Positions 18,401 through 25,681 of a stretch of 58,974 bases of DNA are shown one piece after another. The notes beneath the pieces are model-generated. The model worked only from the letters and a program-made list of their open reading frames with translations, did not search any database and was not told where the DNA came from. This stretch comes from Bacteroidota bacterium. GTDB lineage: Bacteria; Bacteroidota; Bacteroidia; 2-12-FULL-35-15. The stretch is from the NCBI GenBank assembly GCA_003151815.1, contig PLYN01000019.1, positions 3,511-62,484 of the forward strand, written 5' to 3'. Position 1 is the stretch's first letter, and each line of letters begins with the position of its first letter. A program made the position numbers and the translations under genes.

Positions 18401-19915
18401 ACCAACAATTGTTGGTGTTCCTTTAATGGTAAGTGTTGATCCGGAAAAAGAACCCGACACGCCGGAAGGCAAACCACTTGCAGAGGCAGTGTTTCCAGCG
18501 CCTACAGAATAGGTAATGTTTACTATTGCAGTATTTACGCAGACAGTTTGATTATCCGTACCAGCCAAAGAACTCAAAACAACTGAAGTGGAAGAAACAA
18601 CGATGATCGTTCCATTAATAGAAGTTTGCGTACAATTGCCGGTTGTAGTTATTGTATAAGGAAAAGTGCCTGTAACTGTTGGGGTACCTTTTATTGTAAA
18701 AACACCTCCGGAAAAAGAACCGGTAACTCCCGCGGGTAAAACCGATACTCCTGCATTGGTGCCTCCTCCTGTAACCGTATACGTTATATTGGTTATTGGA
18801 TTGTTTTGACATACCGTTTGAGAATCGGTACCTACAGCAGAAGTTAAAGTAATAAAAGCTTTTGGATTAATAGTTGCTTTTACTACCTGAGCTTTGCCCA
18901 CACAGCCTGCAGCAGAAGTGGGTATGACCGTATAGGTTACTGTTTGAACAACATTAGAAGTATTTGTAATTACATCGTTTATTGTTGCAACATTTTGATC
19001 TGTGAGACTTTCTCCGGTTGTATTTGGATTATCGGATGCTTTCCAGGAAAAAGTAGATATACCCGCTGCATCAGATGCCAGACCTATACTTAAAGCTACT
19101 CCGGAACACACTGTTGCACTATTTGCACTTGTCATATTGCCTTGAGCGTCTATACCATTTGTCCAATCCAAAAATACTTTTCCGGCTGCTCCCGCACCAC
19201 CTTTTGCAATTGTTCCGCCACCGCCACCGCCGCCACCGGGCCATACTCCCGGCAAACCATCACCGGCACTTCCATTTCCACCATTCCCGCCACCGGTTGG
19301 TGCAACTCCTCCGGCACCACCACTAGTACCTAGTGTACCATTTGCTAAAAAACCCGGACCTGCAGATGAACCACCACCACCACCAATACCGGCAGCCGCT
19401 GTATTTCCAGAACCTCCATTACCACCTATATAGGTAGCATCTCCGCCTGTACCCGATAAACCTGCTGTTCCACCCGCACCACCTGCTCCGTTAGTAGGAT
19501 GTAATCCGCCGCCGCCACCATTTGCAAAAACAGTTGAATTATTTTTAAACCAGGATGCTCCACCTGCACCACCATCAGCCGTAGCATCTGCTGCCATTAA
19601 TCCGAAAGTGCCGCCAACTCCTACTGTTACAGTATAGGTAACACCCGGGGTTACAGCAACACTAAGAGCTCTGCTATAACCACCACCGGCACCACCACCG
19701 CCGCCATTGGAAGAAGTACTATTTCCGGCACCACCACCACCGGCACCCCAAACCTCAGCATTTATGCGAGTAACGCAACTTGGAGCTGTCCATGTACTTG
19801 TTAAAGTAAAAGTTTGGGTTGTTTGGCCATTCACTAAAAAAGCCAGTAATCCAAAAATGGAAAGCAATATAAATTTAAATAAATTTAACTCCTTTGGTTT
19901 TGTATTTTTCTTCAT
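12446..19915 (-). CDS. giant T9SS type B cargo: glycine-rich N-terminus and 22 Ig-like repeats
   Basis: 2489 residues. A signal peptide (residues ~1-30, hydrophobic FILLSIFGLLAFLVNG) is followed by a glycine-rich block (~55-255), a linker domain and 22 repeats of 85-95 residues with the signature TSAxGTDxQTVCxNxxIxxITYxV, GSFSGGVFTIxGTP and YTVTTTGxC. A PKD-like domain comes next (ITYNWDFGNGN, near 2310-2390) and a C-terminal type B sorting domain (IPNVFSPNGDKNND, IYSRWGLKVYE, GWDG, ending FITIIR). Each repeat carries paired cysteines. The protein should be exported by the T9SS and displayed as a long surface filament; adhesion or gliding is inferred from architecture. Repeats 3-9 alternate between two near-identical forms. 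No PorP/SprF-like partner gene is nearby. Confidence 0.85.
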   Translation of the reverse strand: MKKNTKPKELNLFKFILLSIFGLLAFLVNGQTTQTFTLTSTWTAPSCVTRINAEVWGAGGGGAGNSTSSNGGGGGAGGGYSRALSVAVTPGVTYTVTVGVGGTFGLMAADATADGGAGGASWFKNNSTVFANGGGGGLHPTNGAGGAGGTAGLSGTGGDATYIGGNGGSGNTAAAGIGGGGGSSAGPGFLANGTLGTSGGAGGVAPTGGGNGGNGSAGDGLPGVWPGGGGGGGGTIAKGGAGAAGKVFLDWTNGIDAQGNMTSANSATVCSGVALSIGLASDAAGISTFSWKASDNPNTTGESLTDQNVATINDVITNTSNVVQTVTYTVIPTSAAGCVGKAQVVKATINPKAFITLTSAVGTDSQTVCQNNPITNITYTVTGGGTNAGVSVLPAGVTGSFSGGVFTIKGTPTVTGTFPYTITTTGNCTQTSINGTIIVVSSTSVVLSSLAGTDNQTVCVNTAIVNITYSVGAGNTASASGLPSGVSGSFSGSTLTIKGTPTIVGVYHYTVTTTGSCPSQTTTGTITVSPNGMVTLSSAAGTDNQTVCESTPITTTTYSVSGGATGATISLLPAGLNTVFSGNTLTISGQTAASGTYGYTVVTTGTCKQDTLIGSITITPTTAIALTSIAGSNNQTVCANDAIVDITYSVGGGATVSPLPAGITGTYAAGVFTIKGKPTVPGNYTYTVTTTGPCTPASANGSITVNPDGVLTLSSAVGTDNQTVCESTPITTITYSVSGGSTGATISLLPAGLNTVFSGNTLTISGQTAASGTYGYTVVSNGTCKGDTLTGSITITPTTAIALTSIAGSNNQTVCANDAIVDITYSVGGGATVSPLPAGITGTYAAGVFTIKGKPTVPGNYSYTITTTGPCIPASANGSIMVNPDGVLTLSSAVGTDSQIVCESTPITTITYSVSGGSTGATITLLPAGLNTVFSGNTLTISGQTAASGTYGYTVVSNGTCKGDTLTGSITITPTSAMALTSIAGSNNQTVCANDAIVDITYSVGGGASVSPLPAGLTGTYAVGVFTIKGKPTVPGNYSYTVTTTGPCTPVSANGTITVNPDGTLALSSAVGTDSQVVCESTPITNITYTVSGGSTGATVSLLPLGLNTVFSGNTLTISGQTAASGTYGYTVVSNGTCKGDTLTGTITVNPTSGIALTSLAGTQNQVVCAKIAIQNITYNVGSGATVTALPAGVTGTYAAGVFTISGTPTIAGSYSYTVTTNGPCPATSANGTIRVNPNAKLTLTSAVGTNVQSVCVNDSIIPIRYKISGGGSGAVVTFLPAGLNNSLSTDTVLTISGETAVTGTFGYTVTSTGSCAQDTVVGSITISSSTTISLTSATGTNNQTVCKNAPIVDITYSVTGAGNATVSALPAGVTGTYSGGIFTIKGSPSVAGTYTYTITTSAGCSVHTASGTITVNQNAVIALTSAAATDAQTVCESNPITAITYSVSGGGTNATASGLPTGITGLFSGSTFTISGTSSVSGLHNYTVTTTGTCTQDTLTGSININSGAGIALTSAPGSDGQTVCEGTPINNITYSVSGVGANPTISTLPAGITSSFAAGIYTITGTPSVSGSYSYTISSTGSCPVQTATGTITVNPNAVLTLTSAVGTDDQNICVNVALTDITYSVGGGGTGAIVTTLPAGVTGTYAAGVFTISGTPSVSGTTNYTVTTTGICTQQSLVGIIKVNTSATISLSSIAGTDGQTVCALDSIIDITYAIGGGAIGATVSTLPSGITGSYSSGVFTMNGISTTAGVSNYTITTTGTCPQVTETGSITVNQNALIVLTSAVGTDTQTVCMNSALTNITYSITGAGTGATVTTLPAGISGAFSGSVFTISGTPTVTGVFNYTVTPTGSCITQVKTGTITIDQDAVITLTSNAATTSQSVCVNSSIVNISYSITGGGMNATVSPLPAGVTGSYAAGVFNITGTPAVVGSFSYTITTSGSCAQATAAGTMTVTPNTTIVLSSAINTDNQTVCVNAPITNITYTVSNSTGATVSVLPTGLSGSYLNGVFTITGTPTTAGSSTYTITTTGNCAQAYATGTLIVNPDASITLSSSLGTNSQSVCVNTPITMITYSISGSGTGATVSGLPIGLTSTSGIGTFTITGTPSVVGSSIYTVTTTGTCAQTIATGTITVNPDAAIALTSTATTDTQSPCLNTAIIPIGYTVSGGGTGAIVSTLPAGVTPSFSAGVLTINGTPTTVGVTNYTVTTTGACKQANSVGRITVVETTISLSSAAETIAQTLCSNNTISDIIYAIGGTATGATVSPSLPSNLSATGGSNYKISGTLNNLPEGVYTYTVSTTGGACVSESQTFTLTITNPVAKFNAVPPIGKPGLIVHFDNQSENAITYNWDFGNGNTGNTNNDTANTYPMKGNFQVRLIASNNLQCPDTAYAEIIVYEVMIPNVFSPNGDKNNDMFSIDLDGLVSMDIEIYSRWGLKVYESKSLDAGWDGYNMNSHKPCEDGTYYYIINTIDLKGEKLNKNGFITIIR
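16450..18330 (-). repeat. 531-bp tandem super-repeats inside the giant adhesin
   Basis: Within the adhesin gene, blocks of two Ig-like repeats (177 codons) recur about 3.5 times. The marker GTATCTCC recurs at about 16491, 17022 and 17553, with a variant near 18084, so the period is 531 bp. Protein repeats 3/5/7/9 (VCESTPITTITYSVSGG) and 4/6/8 (VCANDAIVDITYSVGGG) are near-identical across copies, while repeats outside the block have diverged. This shows recent tandem amplification. Confidence 0.85.
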
Positions 19916-20192
19916 TTCTCCTCAATAAAATAATTAAAAAATTATATAAAACGTTACATCATATAAACACAAATAAAATAGAAAATACTTAGACTATTTA
20001 TAACTGTATTTAATTTGTTTTCGTAAAAGTAGAAAAAAACAGAAGGTATTTCAAATATTTAACTTAGATACCCGAAACTTTGATTGGGTATAAAACGAAG
20101 TTATATGACATAAAAACAACTAAATAACATATTATTGTCATATATAATATCCCTTTGCCAATGTTTGACCTATCTAAAAACAGTTATTATAA

Positions 20193-20411
20193 AAGGATTG
20201 GAATTTGCATAATCAATTAGTTGATGTTGAAATTTACAATCGATGGGGTACAAAAATTTATACCTGGAATACCATTCAGGGCGGATGGGATGGAAGAAAT
20301 ATGATTAGCGGTTTCCAATGCGAAAGCGGAACTTATTATTATATCGTTAAGGAAACTGATATTTTGGGAAAAGTATATGAAAAAACAGGATCCATCACCC
20401 TGATAAGGTAA
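20193..20411 (+). pseudogene. orphan type B T9SS sorting-domain fragment
   Basis: An open frame just after an in-frame TAA (20190-20192) encodes VDVEIYNRWGTKIYTW, GGWDGRN, GTYYYIVKETDILGK and ends SITLIR. It aligns along its whole length with the last 65 residues of the giant adhesin (IEIYSRWGLKVYE, GWDGYN, GTYYYIINTIDLKGE, ITIIR) but is diverged and on the opposite strand. There is no ATG start and no upstream cargo. It is the remnant of a second type B adhesin whose body has been lost. Confidence 0.7.
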
Positions 20412-20502
20412 GCCTTGTTTTTATTTCGTTTAATTCCGGGATCTCTACCTTATCAAAAACCCCTTATAAATTAATAATTTGTAAAGTTTTTTTGACGTAG
20501 AT

Positions 20503-21084
20503 TTAATTAGTAATGTTTAGTATCCCTCTGGAAACTTCAAATAGCACAACTTTAGTTAATTTATTTTCTAAGCCCTTCATATTTATTTTATTCGCATCTA
20601 CTGATAATCTAAATTCAAGACGGTAATTCTTGGTATCACTTTTTTCTCCAAAAGAAATGGGATCATACTGTGCCACACATAATATATCAATGCCGTTTAT
20701 AGTTAAAACACCTTTCATATCATACATTTTTCCATCATCGGAATCATTTACAAATCGAGAAATATTTTCGATCATGTTGCCTTTGAAAACGATTGCTTGA
20801 GATCCATTGTTATTTATAACGGAGTCTAAAAAAGAATCTTCCGTTTCAAAAGTATTGGCATCCGTTTTGAACATAAAATCACCATTGTTTAAATTTAAAA
20901 ACATAAAACATGAATTGGTAAATGCCTCAAATGGGTTTCCTTGTTTATCAATAAATTGTATTTCCATTTTTGTATCCTGCACCACACCCATATTTGCCTG
21001 AGCCTTCGCATTGTAATTGAATGCCATCAATAGAATTACAATTACTAAAAAACTATTTTTAATCCTAAATAAATATTTCATCAT
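20503..21084 (-). CDS. exported protein, possibly YceI-like
   Basis: 193 residues. The N-terminus is a signal peptide (FLVIVILLMAFNYNAKAQA, cleavage after AKA). The mature part has strand-rich segments, with MYDMKGVLTINGID (residues ~119-132), YRLEFRLSVDA and a C-terminal KVVLFEVSRGILNI, resembling the lipid-binding YceI-like barrel in which 'G.L.I.G' strands recur. The match is by pattern only, so the family is tentative. It is monocistronic, next to the adhesin remnant and divergent from the M23 peptidase gene. Confidence 0.5.
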   Translation of the reverse strand: MMKYLFRIKNSFLVIVILLMAFNYNAKAQANMGVVQDTKMEIQFIDKQGNPFEAFTNSCFMFLNLNNGDFMFKTDANTFETEDSFLDSVINNNGSQAIVFKGNMIENISRFVNDSDDGKMYDMKGVLTINGIDILCVAQYDPISFGEKSDTKNYRLEFRLSVDANKINMKGLENKLTKVVLFEVSRGILNITN

Positions 21085-21297
21085 GATCAGGGAATTTTCA
21101 ATTTGTCTTGAAATGTATAAACAAAATTAGTCCTTTTGATTTAATGTAAGCCAATATAAAAAATATAAAAATTGTAGCTGATTTTTTTAAAAGATCATTG
21201 CAATCCAAATTGATTTTCTTTTTATGATTCCTCAGAAATACGTATCACTCATCCTTATCGATCATTACCAAAATTTTTTCCGATATTTGTAAGGTAT

Positions 21298-22167
21298 ATG
21301 TCTGAAGAAAAAGTTAAAAAAGGTGAATTTTTAAAACGCTTACGCAACCGCTATAGGTTGGTTGTAATGAATGACGACACCTTTGAAGAAAAGTTTTCGT
21401 TACGGCTTACCCCTCTGGGATTGGTTATTTTATTGAGCTCAAGCACCATTATCATGATCATGGTGGTTACTTCACTTATCGCCTTTACTCCTTTGCGTGA
21501 ATACATTCCCGGCTATGCCGATGTAGGTGTTCGAAGAAATTTAATTCGCATTACTTTAAAAAGTGATTCCCTTGAAGAGGCTATATTAGAACGCAACGAA
21601 TTTATTGGCAATATTGGCAATGTTTTAAAAGGAAAAAACAAAACCGACACCACATTAAATCGTCCAGATCCATCCAAAGATTACAACAAACTGGAAATGA
21701 ATGCCACATTAAATGAAGATGTTTTGCGAAAAAATATTGAATCGGAAGATAAATACAGCCTTGCATACGAAACCAAAACAAACAAAAGTGGCATCAGCAA
21801 TTTTTTCTTTTTCACTCCTCTGAAAGGTATTGTTTCCAGCTCTTTTAAAACAAATGAAGAACACTACGGAGTTGATATTGTTGCTCCAGAAAATGAAGCG
21901 ATAAAATCAACACTCGACGGAACGGTGATCCTGGCAACATGGTCATCCGAAACAGGTTATACCATTACCATTCAACACAGCAACAATTTGATCTCCATAT
22001 ATAAACACAATTCTGTTTTACTTAAAAAAGTAGGAGCCTTTGTTAAAGCCGGCGACCCAATTGCTATCATTGGTAATTCAGGTGAACAAACAACAGGTCC
22101 ACATTTGCATTTCGAATTATGGTACGATGGCAAAGCCATCGATCCGCAAGATTATATGGTTTTTTAA
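21298..22167 (+). CDS. membrane-anchored M23 family metallopeptidase
   Basis: 289 residues. The cytoplasmic N-terminus (~40 residues) is followed by one transmembrane helix (LVILLSSSTIIMIMVVTSLI, ~45-65), a coiled linker and a C-terminal LytM/M23 domain. Zinc-site residues appear in EEHYGVDIVAP (HxxxD) and GPHLHFELWYDG (HxH). The family cleaves peptidoglycan cross-bridges or acts as a regulator of cell-wall hydrolases; here both zinc motifs are intact, so activity is plausible. The gene ends 13 bases before dxr, suggesting co-transcription. Confidence 0.85.
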   Translation: MSEEKVKKGEFLKRLRNRYRLVVMNDDTFEEKFSLRLTPLGLVILLSSSTIIMIMVVTSLIAFTPLREYIPGYADVGVRRNLIRITLKSDSLEEAILERNEFIGNIGNVLKGKNKTDTTLNRPDPSKDYNKLEMNATLNEDVLRKNIESEDKYSLAYETKTNKSGISNFFFFTPLKGIVSSSFKTNEEHYGVDIVAPENEAIKSTLDGTVILATWSSETGYTITIQHSNNLISIYKHNSVLLKKVGAFVKAGDPIAIIGNSGEQTTGPHLHFELWYDGKAIDPQDYMVF

Positions 22168-22180
22168 ATAAATTAGTTAG

Positions 22181-23359
22181 TTGGAAAGTTTAAAGTTAGA
22201 AAGTTCAAAGTTAAAAAGCATCGCCATCCTCGGCTCCACAGGCTCCATCGGCACACAAGCACTGGATGTGATCCGTGCAAATAAAGATGCATTTGCCGTT
22301 GAAGTCCTTACCGGTAATGGCAATGCCGACCTGTTAATTAAACAAGCGATAGAATTTAATCCCAATACAGTTGTTATTGCAGATGAAAGCAAATATCAAT
22401 ATGTGAAAGATGCGTTGCATAAGTATGATATTAAAGTTTTTTCAAGTAATAAAGCTATTGCAGAAGTGGTGCAAATGGAAAGCATTGATATGGTTCTTAC
22501 TGCCATTGTGGGTTATGCAGGTTTGGAATCCACAATTTCAGCAATTAAAGCAGGCAAACAAATTGCATTGGCGAATAAAGAAACATTAGTTGTTGCAGGC
22601 GATCTGGTTACCACCGTTGCAAAAGAAAAAGGCGTAAATATTTATCCTGTCGATTCGGAGCATTCCGCAATTTTTCAGTGCCTTGCAGGTGAATTTCAAA
22701 ATCCTATCGAAAAAATATATTTAACCGCTTCCGGTGGACCTTTCAGAGGAAAGAAGAAAGATTTTTTAGCAACCGTAAAAAAAGAACAAGCATTAAAACA
22801 TCCCAATTGGGAAATGGGCGCAAAAATAACCATCGACTCTGCATCATTGATGAACAAAGGATTAGAAGTAATAGAAGCAAAATGGTTATTTGGATTAAAG
22901 CCTGAACAAATTGATGTAATTGTGCACCCTCAAAGTATCATTCATTCCATTGTTCAGTTTACCGATGGAAGCATGAAAGCACAAATGGGACTGCCGGACA
23001 TGAAGTTGCCGATACAATATGCGATGGCTTATCCTCAGCGTATAAAATCTGATTTCCCTCGTTTCAACTTTTTAAATTATCCTGAATTAACTTTTGAGCA
23101 AGCCGACACAAAAACATTTCGAAACCTTGCACTCGCTTTTGAAGCGATGAATAAAGGAGGAAACGCACCCTGTGTATTGAATGCAGCAAATGAAATTGCA
23201 GTGCAGGCATTTTTAAAAGACAAAATTGGATTTTTAGAGATGAGTGACCTGATAGAAAAATGCTTGCAACAAGTTGCATTCATCAGCAAACCAAGCTATG
23301 CGGATTATGTTGAAACAGATAAAGAAACCAGACGAATAGCACTTCTTGAAATTTTATGA
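22181..23359 (+). CDS. dxr: 1-deoxy-D-xylulose 5-phosphate reductoisomerase
   Basis: 392 residues. NADPH-binding ILGSTGSIGTQALDVI near the N-terminus, ALANKETLVVAGD, the metal/substrate motif PVDSEHSAIFQCL, TASGGPFRG, and HPNWEMGAKITIDSASLMNKGLEV (in two pieces: HPNWEMGAKITIDSASL and MNKGLE) identify the enzyme that makes methylerythritol 4-phosphate in isoprenoid synthesis. The only possible start in frame is TTG at 22181, directly after a stop codon, and the first 12 codons are made of a heptad-like repeat (GAAAGTTTAAAGTTA and GAAAGTTCAAAGTTA). The conserved protein begins at about residue 13, so the true start may be non-canonical. Confidence 0.92.
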   Translation: MESLKLESSKLKSIAILGSTGSIGTQALDVIRANKDAFAVEVLTGNGNADLLIKQAIEFNPNTVVIADESKYQYVKDALHKYDIKVFSSNKAIAEVVQMESIDMVLTAIVGYAGLESTISAIKAGKQIALANKETLVVAGDLVTTVAKEKGVNIYPVDSEHSAIFQCLAGEFQNPIEKIYLTASGGPFRGKKKDFLATVKKEQALKHPNWEMGAKITIDSASLMNKGLEVIEAKWLFGLKPEQIDVIVHPQSIIHSIVQFTDGSMKAQMGLPDMKLPIQYAMAYPQRIKSDFPRFNFLNYPELTFEQADTKTFRNLALAFEAMNKGGNAPCVLNAANEIAVQAFLKDKIGFLEMSDLIEKCLQQVAFISKPSYADYVETDKETRRIALLEIL

Positions 23360-23395
23360 TGAAACGCTGATTCTTTGTAAAGCCGTCGCACATAT

Positions 23396-23445
23396 TTCGA
23401 CAAGCTCAATAGGACATCGCGCGCGGTCAGTCTGAGCCTGTCGAA
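23396..23445. repeat. REP-like inverted repeat between convergent genes
   Basis: TTCGACAAGCTCA is mirrored by TGAGCCTGTCGAA about 24 bases on (one mismatch). The core GAGCCTGTCGAAG is a dispersed palindrome often seen in Bacteroidota genomes. It sits between the convergent dxr and MauE-like genes and could act as a bidirectional transcript end. Confidence 0.6.
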
Positions 23446-23525
23446 GACATTGCGTTTGGAATAAAATCGACGGCATCTGAAGCCTGTCCAGAACTTGAGT
23501 CCGGATTCTTTTTTAATCCTTTCTT

Positions 23526-24455
23526 TTATTTCAAAAGCCACTTTTCTAATTCTCCCTGATCCAGATCAATGTAGTTCACGTCATGTTCCACCACACTGTT
23601 ATTTACTAAATAAATACGAGGCATGCTTGTTCCGGCTAAATAAACAAAATTCTTTCCATTCAAAATACAATGCGGAATACTATCGGTATGCGTGTCTTCA
23701 AAAAATAGTTTTAGGTTTTTATCTTCTCCATTTAGCACAAAATAAAAGGAGATTGCAGGATTGCGTTCATGAATGATCCTGATTTTTTTTGCTGCTATTC
23801 GGCAATGCGGACAAGTTAAACTCATGAAAGCAATAACATGCTTGCCTTGCGAAAGCGTTTTAGGTGGAGTATTTAATTTAGCATTATTATATAAAGAGTC
23901 TAATTCAATTTTATAATTGTTCTCCGGCTTGTTTAAATACGCCTCGGAATAATCTAATTCAACAGGGTTTAGCACAAATGGCATCGCAACTGAGGTGGCA
24001 AAAATTATGGTGATCAAAAAACTGTATTTAGTATTTAGCTCCCACCCTTCATGATATTTAGTTAGAATAAAAAATACGGCAAGCATGATGATATTTTTGA
24101 TCAGTGCCTGCAATGGGGTCATTTGAATGGCCGTTCCGAAACAACCGCAATTACCTTTGTTGCCAACAATCACAATAAGTAGCACTAAGTAAATGCAAAA
24201 AAAGATTAGTATACCAATACCTAATTTGTAAGTGGTTTTCCTTAGGTTGATATTTAACACCAATAAAACTCCAATTAAAAATTCGGCACCGATCATTAAG
24301 CGGGCAATGAACGGCGCTATTTGCCAATTGATGAAGCCTAAGTCTACAAAAGTATATTCAAATGGCTCAATGGGATATAGTTTGGTATATCCTGAAAACA
24401 GAAATACTACACCCATTAACGTGCAAAGGAAACCAAATATTTTTTTTTTTAGCAT
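23526..24455 (-). CDS. MauE/DoxX-like membrane protein fused to a thioredoxin-like domain
   Basis: 309 residues. The N-terminal half has four to five transmembrane helices in the MauE/DoxX pattern (VVFLFSGYTKLYPIEPFE, IARLMIGAEFLIGVLLVL) with the conserved loop GNCGCFGTAIQMTP. The C-terminal half, after a further membrane segment, is a periplasmic thioredoxin-like fold with a CPHC active site in IAFMSLTCPHCRIAAKK and the cis-proline region SMPRIYLV. It likely moves redox equivalents across the inner membrane to fold or repair envelope proteins. The start lies at an 11-A run, a possible slippage site. Confidence 0.75.
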   Translation of the reverse strand: MLKKKIFGFLCTLMGVVFLFSGYTKLYPIEPFEYTFVDLGFINWQIAPFIARLMIGAEFLIGVLLVLNINLRKTTYKLGIGILIFFCIYLVLLIVIVGNKGNCGCFGTAIQMTPLQALIKNIIMLAVFFILTKYHEGWELNTKYSFLITIIFATSVAMPFVLNPVELDYSEAYLNKPENNYKIELDSLYNNAKLNTPPKTLSQGKHVIAFMSLTCPHCRIAAKKIRIIHERNPAISFYFVLNGEDKNLKLFFEDTHTDSIPHCILNGKNFVYLAGTSMPRIYLVNNSVVEHDVNYIDLDQGELEKWLLK

Positions 24456-24463
24456 GTTACAAA

Positions 24464-24499
24464 AATAAAAAAAGCGTCCTTCAAAATGAAGAACGCTTT
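24464..24499 (-). terminator. intrinsic terminator of the lipoprotein cluster
   Basis: On the minus strand AAGCGTTCTTC is followed by a short loop and GAAGGACGCTT, then seven T residues. It lies 18 bases after the stop codon of the last cysteine-rich lipoprotein and directly before the MauE-like gene start. Confidence 0.8.
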
Positions 24500-24517
24500 A
24501 ATTAAATAATCTAAAGT

Positions 24518-24757
24518 TTAGTTTAATGTACAAGTTTCTACTCTGGTAGCTGTTAAGGTTCCTACAGTATAAACTATTGACGTACTTAAGCATTGAGATC
24601 TTGCATCTCCTTTTTTAGCTTTTGTATAAACGGTCACAGTAGCAGGGCCATCAGACACCCCGTTAGTTGTAGATGAACAAGTACATGTACGGTCTTTTTT
24701 GCATGAAGCAAAAGAAATTGCAGAAACTACTGCGACGAATAATATTATTTTTTTCAT
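24518..24757 (-). CDS. small cysteine-rich lipoprotein (paralog 3 of 3)
   Basis: 79 residues. A lipoprotein signal peptide ends in the lipobox SFASC, with lysines after the cysteine (CKKD), as in Bacteroidota outer-membrane lipoproteins. The mature part (~60 residues) has four further conserved cysteines: TCTC at the start, one in SQCLS and one in the terminal ETCTL. It is the third of three tandem paralogs that share this layout, and the most diverged in the middle. No function is known; a small disulfide-bonded surface domain is inferred. Confidence 0.75.
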   Translation of the reverse strand: MKKIILFVAVVSAISFASCKKDRTCTCSSTTNGVSDGPATVTVYTKAKKGDARSQCLSTSIVYTVGTLTATRVETCTLN

Positions 24758-24808
24758 TTTTTTGAGTTTTAATTAGTTAATAATAATAGGTACACACGAA
24801 GCCTAAAC

Positions 24809-25036
24809 TTATTTAAGTGTACAAGTTACAGTAGTCGTCATACCAGCTTCAGTAGATGTAGAATTAATACAAGCTTTTTTGGCATCACTTTTTAAAGCTT
24901 TAGTGATTGTAACAACGTAAGTTGCGGTTGCGCTCCCATCAGAATGAGATTCTGTACAAGTACAAGTACGATCTTTTTTACAAGATGCAAAAGAAAATGC
25001 AGTAATAACTGCGATAAATAATAATAATTTTTTCAT
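24809..25036 (-). CDS. small cysteine-rich lipoprotein (paralog 2 of 3)
   Basis: 75 residues. Lipobox SFASC followed by KKDRTCTC, then a strand-rich stretch (TATYVVTITKALKSDAKKA), a central cysteine (KACINS) and a terminal TVTCTLK. The cysteine layout is identical to both neighbours and the length differs by only a few residues, so the three arose by tandem duplication. It is separated from paralog 3 by about 50 bases and from paralog 1 by 30, consistent with a single operon. Confidence 0.75.
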   Translation of the reverse strand: MKKLLLFIAVITAFSFASCKKDRTCTCTESHSDGSATATYVVTITKALKSDAKKACINSTSTEAGMTTTVTCTLK

Positions 25037-25066
25037 GATTTTTGAGTTTTTGGGTTAGGTTCAAAT

Positions 25067-25273
25067 TTATTTTAAAGTACAAGTTGTAGTTACACCAGCA
25101 GTAGTAGAACTTAAACAATTAGCTTGAGCATTAGCTTTAGTAGATGAAGGATAAATTGTTACTTGCGCTGTTGCTCCAGTTGTAGAATCAGTGCAAGTGC
25201 ATGTGTGATCTTTTTTGCATGAAGCAAAAGAAAATGCAGAAACAACTGCAATAAATAATAATGTTTTTTTCAT
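25067..25273 (-). CDS. small cysteine-rich lipoprotein (paralog 1 of 3)
   Basis: 68 residues, first gene of the three-gene tandem array. Lipobox SFASC, then KKDHTCTC, AQVTIYPSSTKANAQANC and the terminal TTTCTLK. Downstream of the signal peptide the four cysteines are conserved with both paralogs while the residues between them vary freely, suggesting a disulfide scaffold with variable loops. A perfect Bacteroidota -7 element precedes it (25312-25319). Confidence 0.75.
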   Translation of the reverse strand: MKKTLLFIAVVSAFSFASCKKDHTCTCTDSTTGATAQVTIYPSSTKANAQANCLSSTTAGVTTTCTLK

Positions 25274-25311
25274 GGTTTATTTTTTTTAGTTAATAATTTG
25301 GCAAAGATATA

Positions 25312-25319
25312 ATAATTTA
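25312..25319 (-). promoter_or_regulatory. -7 promoter element of the lipoprotein cluster
   Basis: TATCTTTG on the minus strand, a perfect match to the Bacteroidota -7 consensus TAnnTTTG, about 39 bases upstream of the first lipoprotein start. No clear TTG -33 element is seen. Confidence 0.6.
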
Positions 25320-25446
25320 TTAATCGCTTAAAATGGCGAATTGATACTGCTTTTTTTATTATTAATCTGTTGAAAAAACACTCTAAAATGATTGATAGTG
25401 TGGAGATTTAAATAACAATGGAATTCTTTTTAACAAATATATAATA

Positions 25447-25529
25447 GATTGCGAGGAACATTTTACGATGAAACAGACAACCATTCTTCACATAAAATTT
25501 TCATCATAGATCGCTTCGTTCCTCGCGAT
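25447..25529. repeat. dispersed palindromic element
   Basis: GATTGCGAGGAAC is mirrored 58 bases later by GTTCCTCGCGAT. Palindromes built on this 'cgaggaac/gttcctcg' core are a dispersed repeat type in Bacteroidota. The element fills much of the ~400-base gap between the lipoprotein cluster and rseP; the rest of the gap holds the two divergent promoters. Confidence 0.5.
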
Positions 25530-25563
25530 AACAGCGACATCCAATGTTTTTATCGATAATCCC

Positions 25564-25594
25564 TTGTTAATCCCCGCCATCCATGTTATCTTTG
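25564..25594 (+). promoter_or_regulatory. promoter of rseP
   Basis: A TTG at 25564-25566 is followed after 20 bases by TATCTTTG (25587-25594), a perfect Bacteroidota -33/-7 arrangement. The expected transcription start is near 25601, leaving a leader of about 80 bases before the rseP ATG. Confidence 0.7.
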
Positions 25595-25681
25595 TGCTAA
25601 GTTTTAAAATAAATATTAACACACTTACAAACATCGCCAAACCTTGCACCCAGATAGGATTAAAGGAAAAGGCGTTATACT

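Noticed and set aside
13302-19928. Several plus-strand frames opposite the giant adhesin
   Set aside because: They mirror the threonine/glycine-rich repeats (V-A-P-rich products) and have the same period as the real gene.
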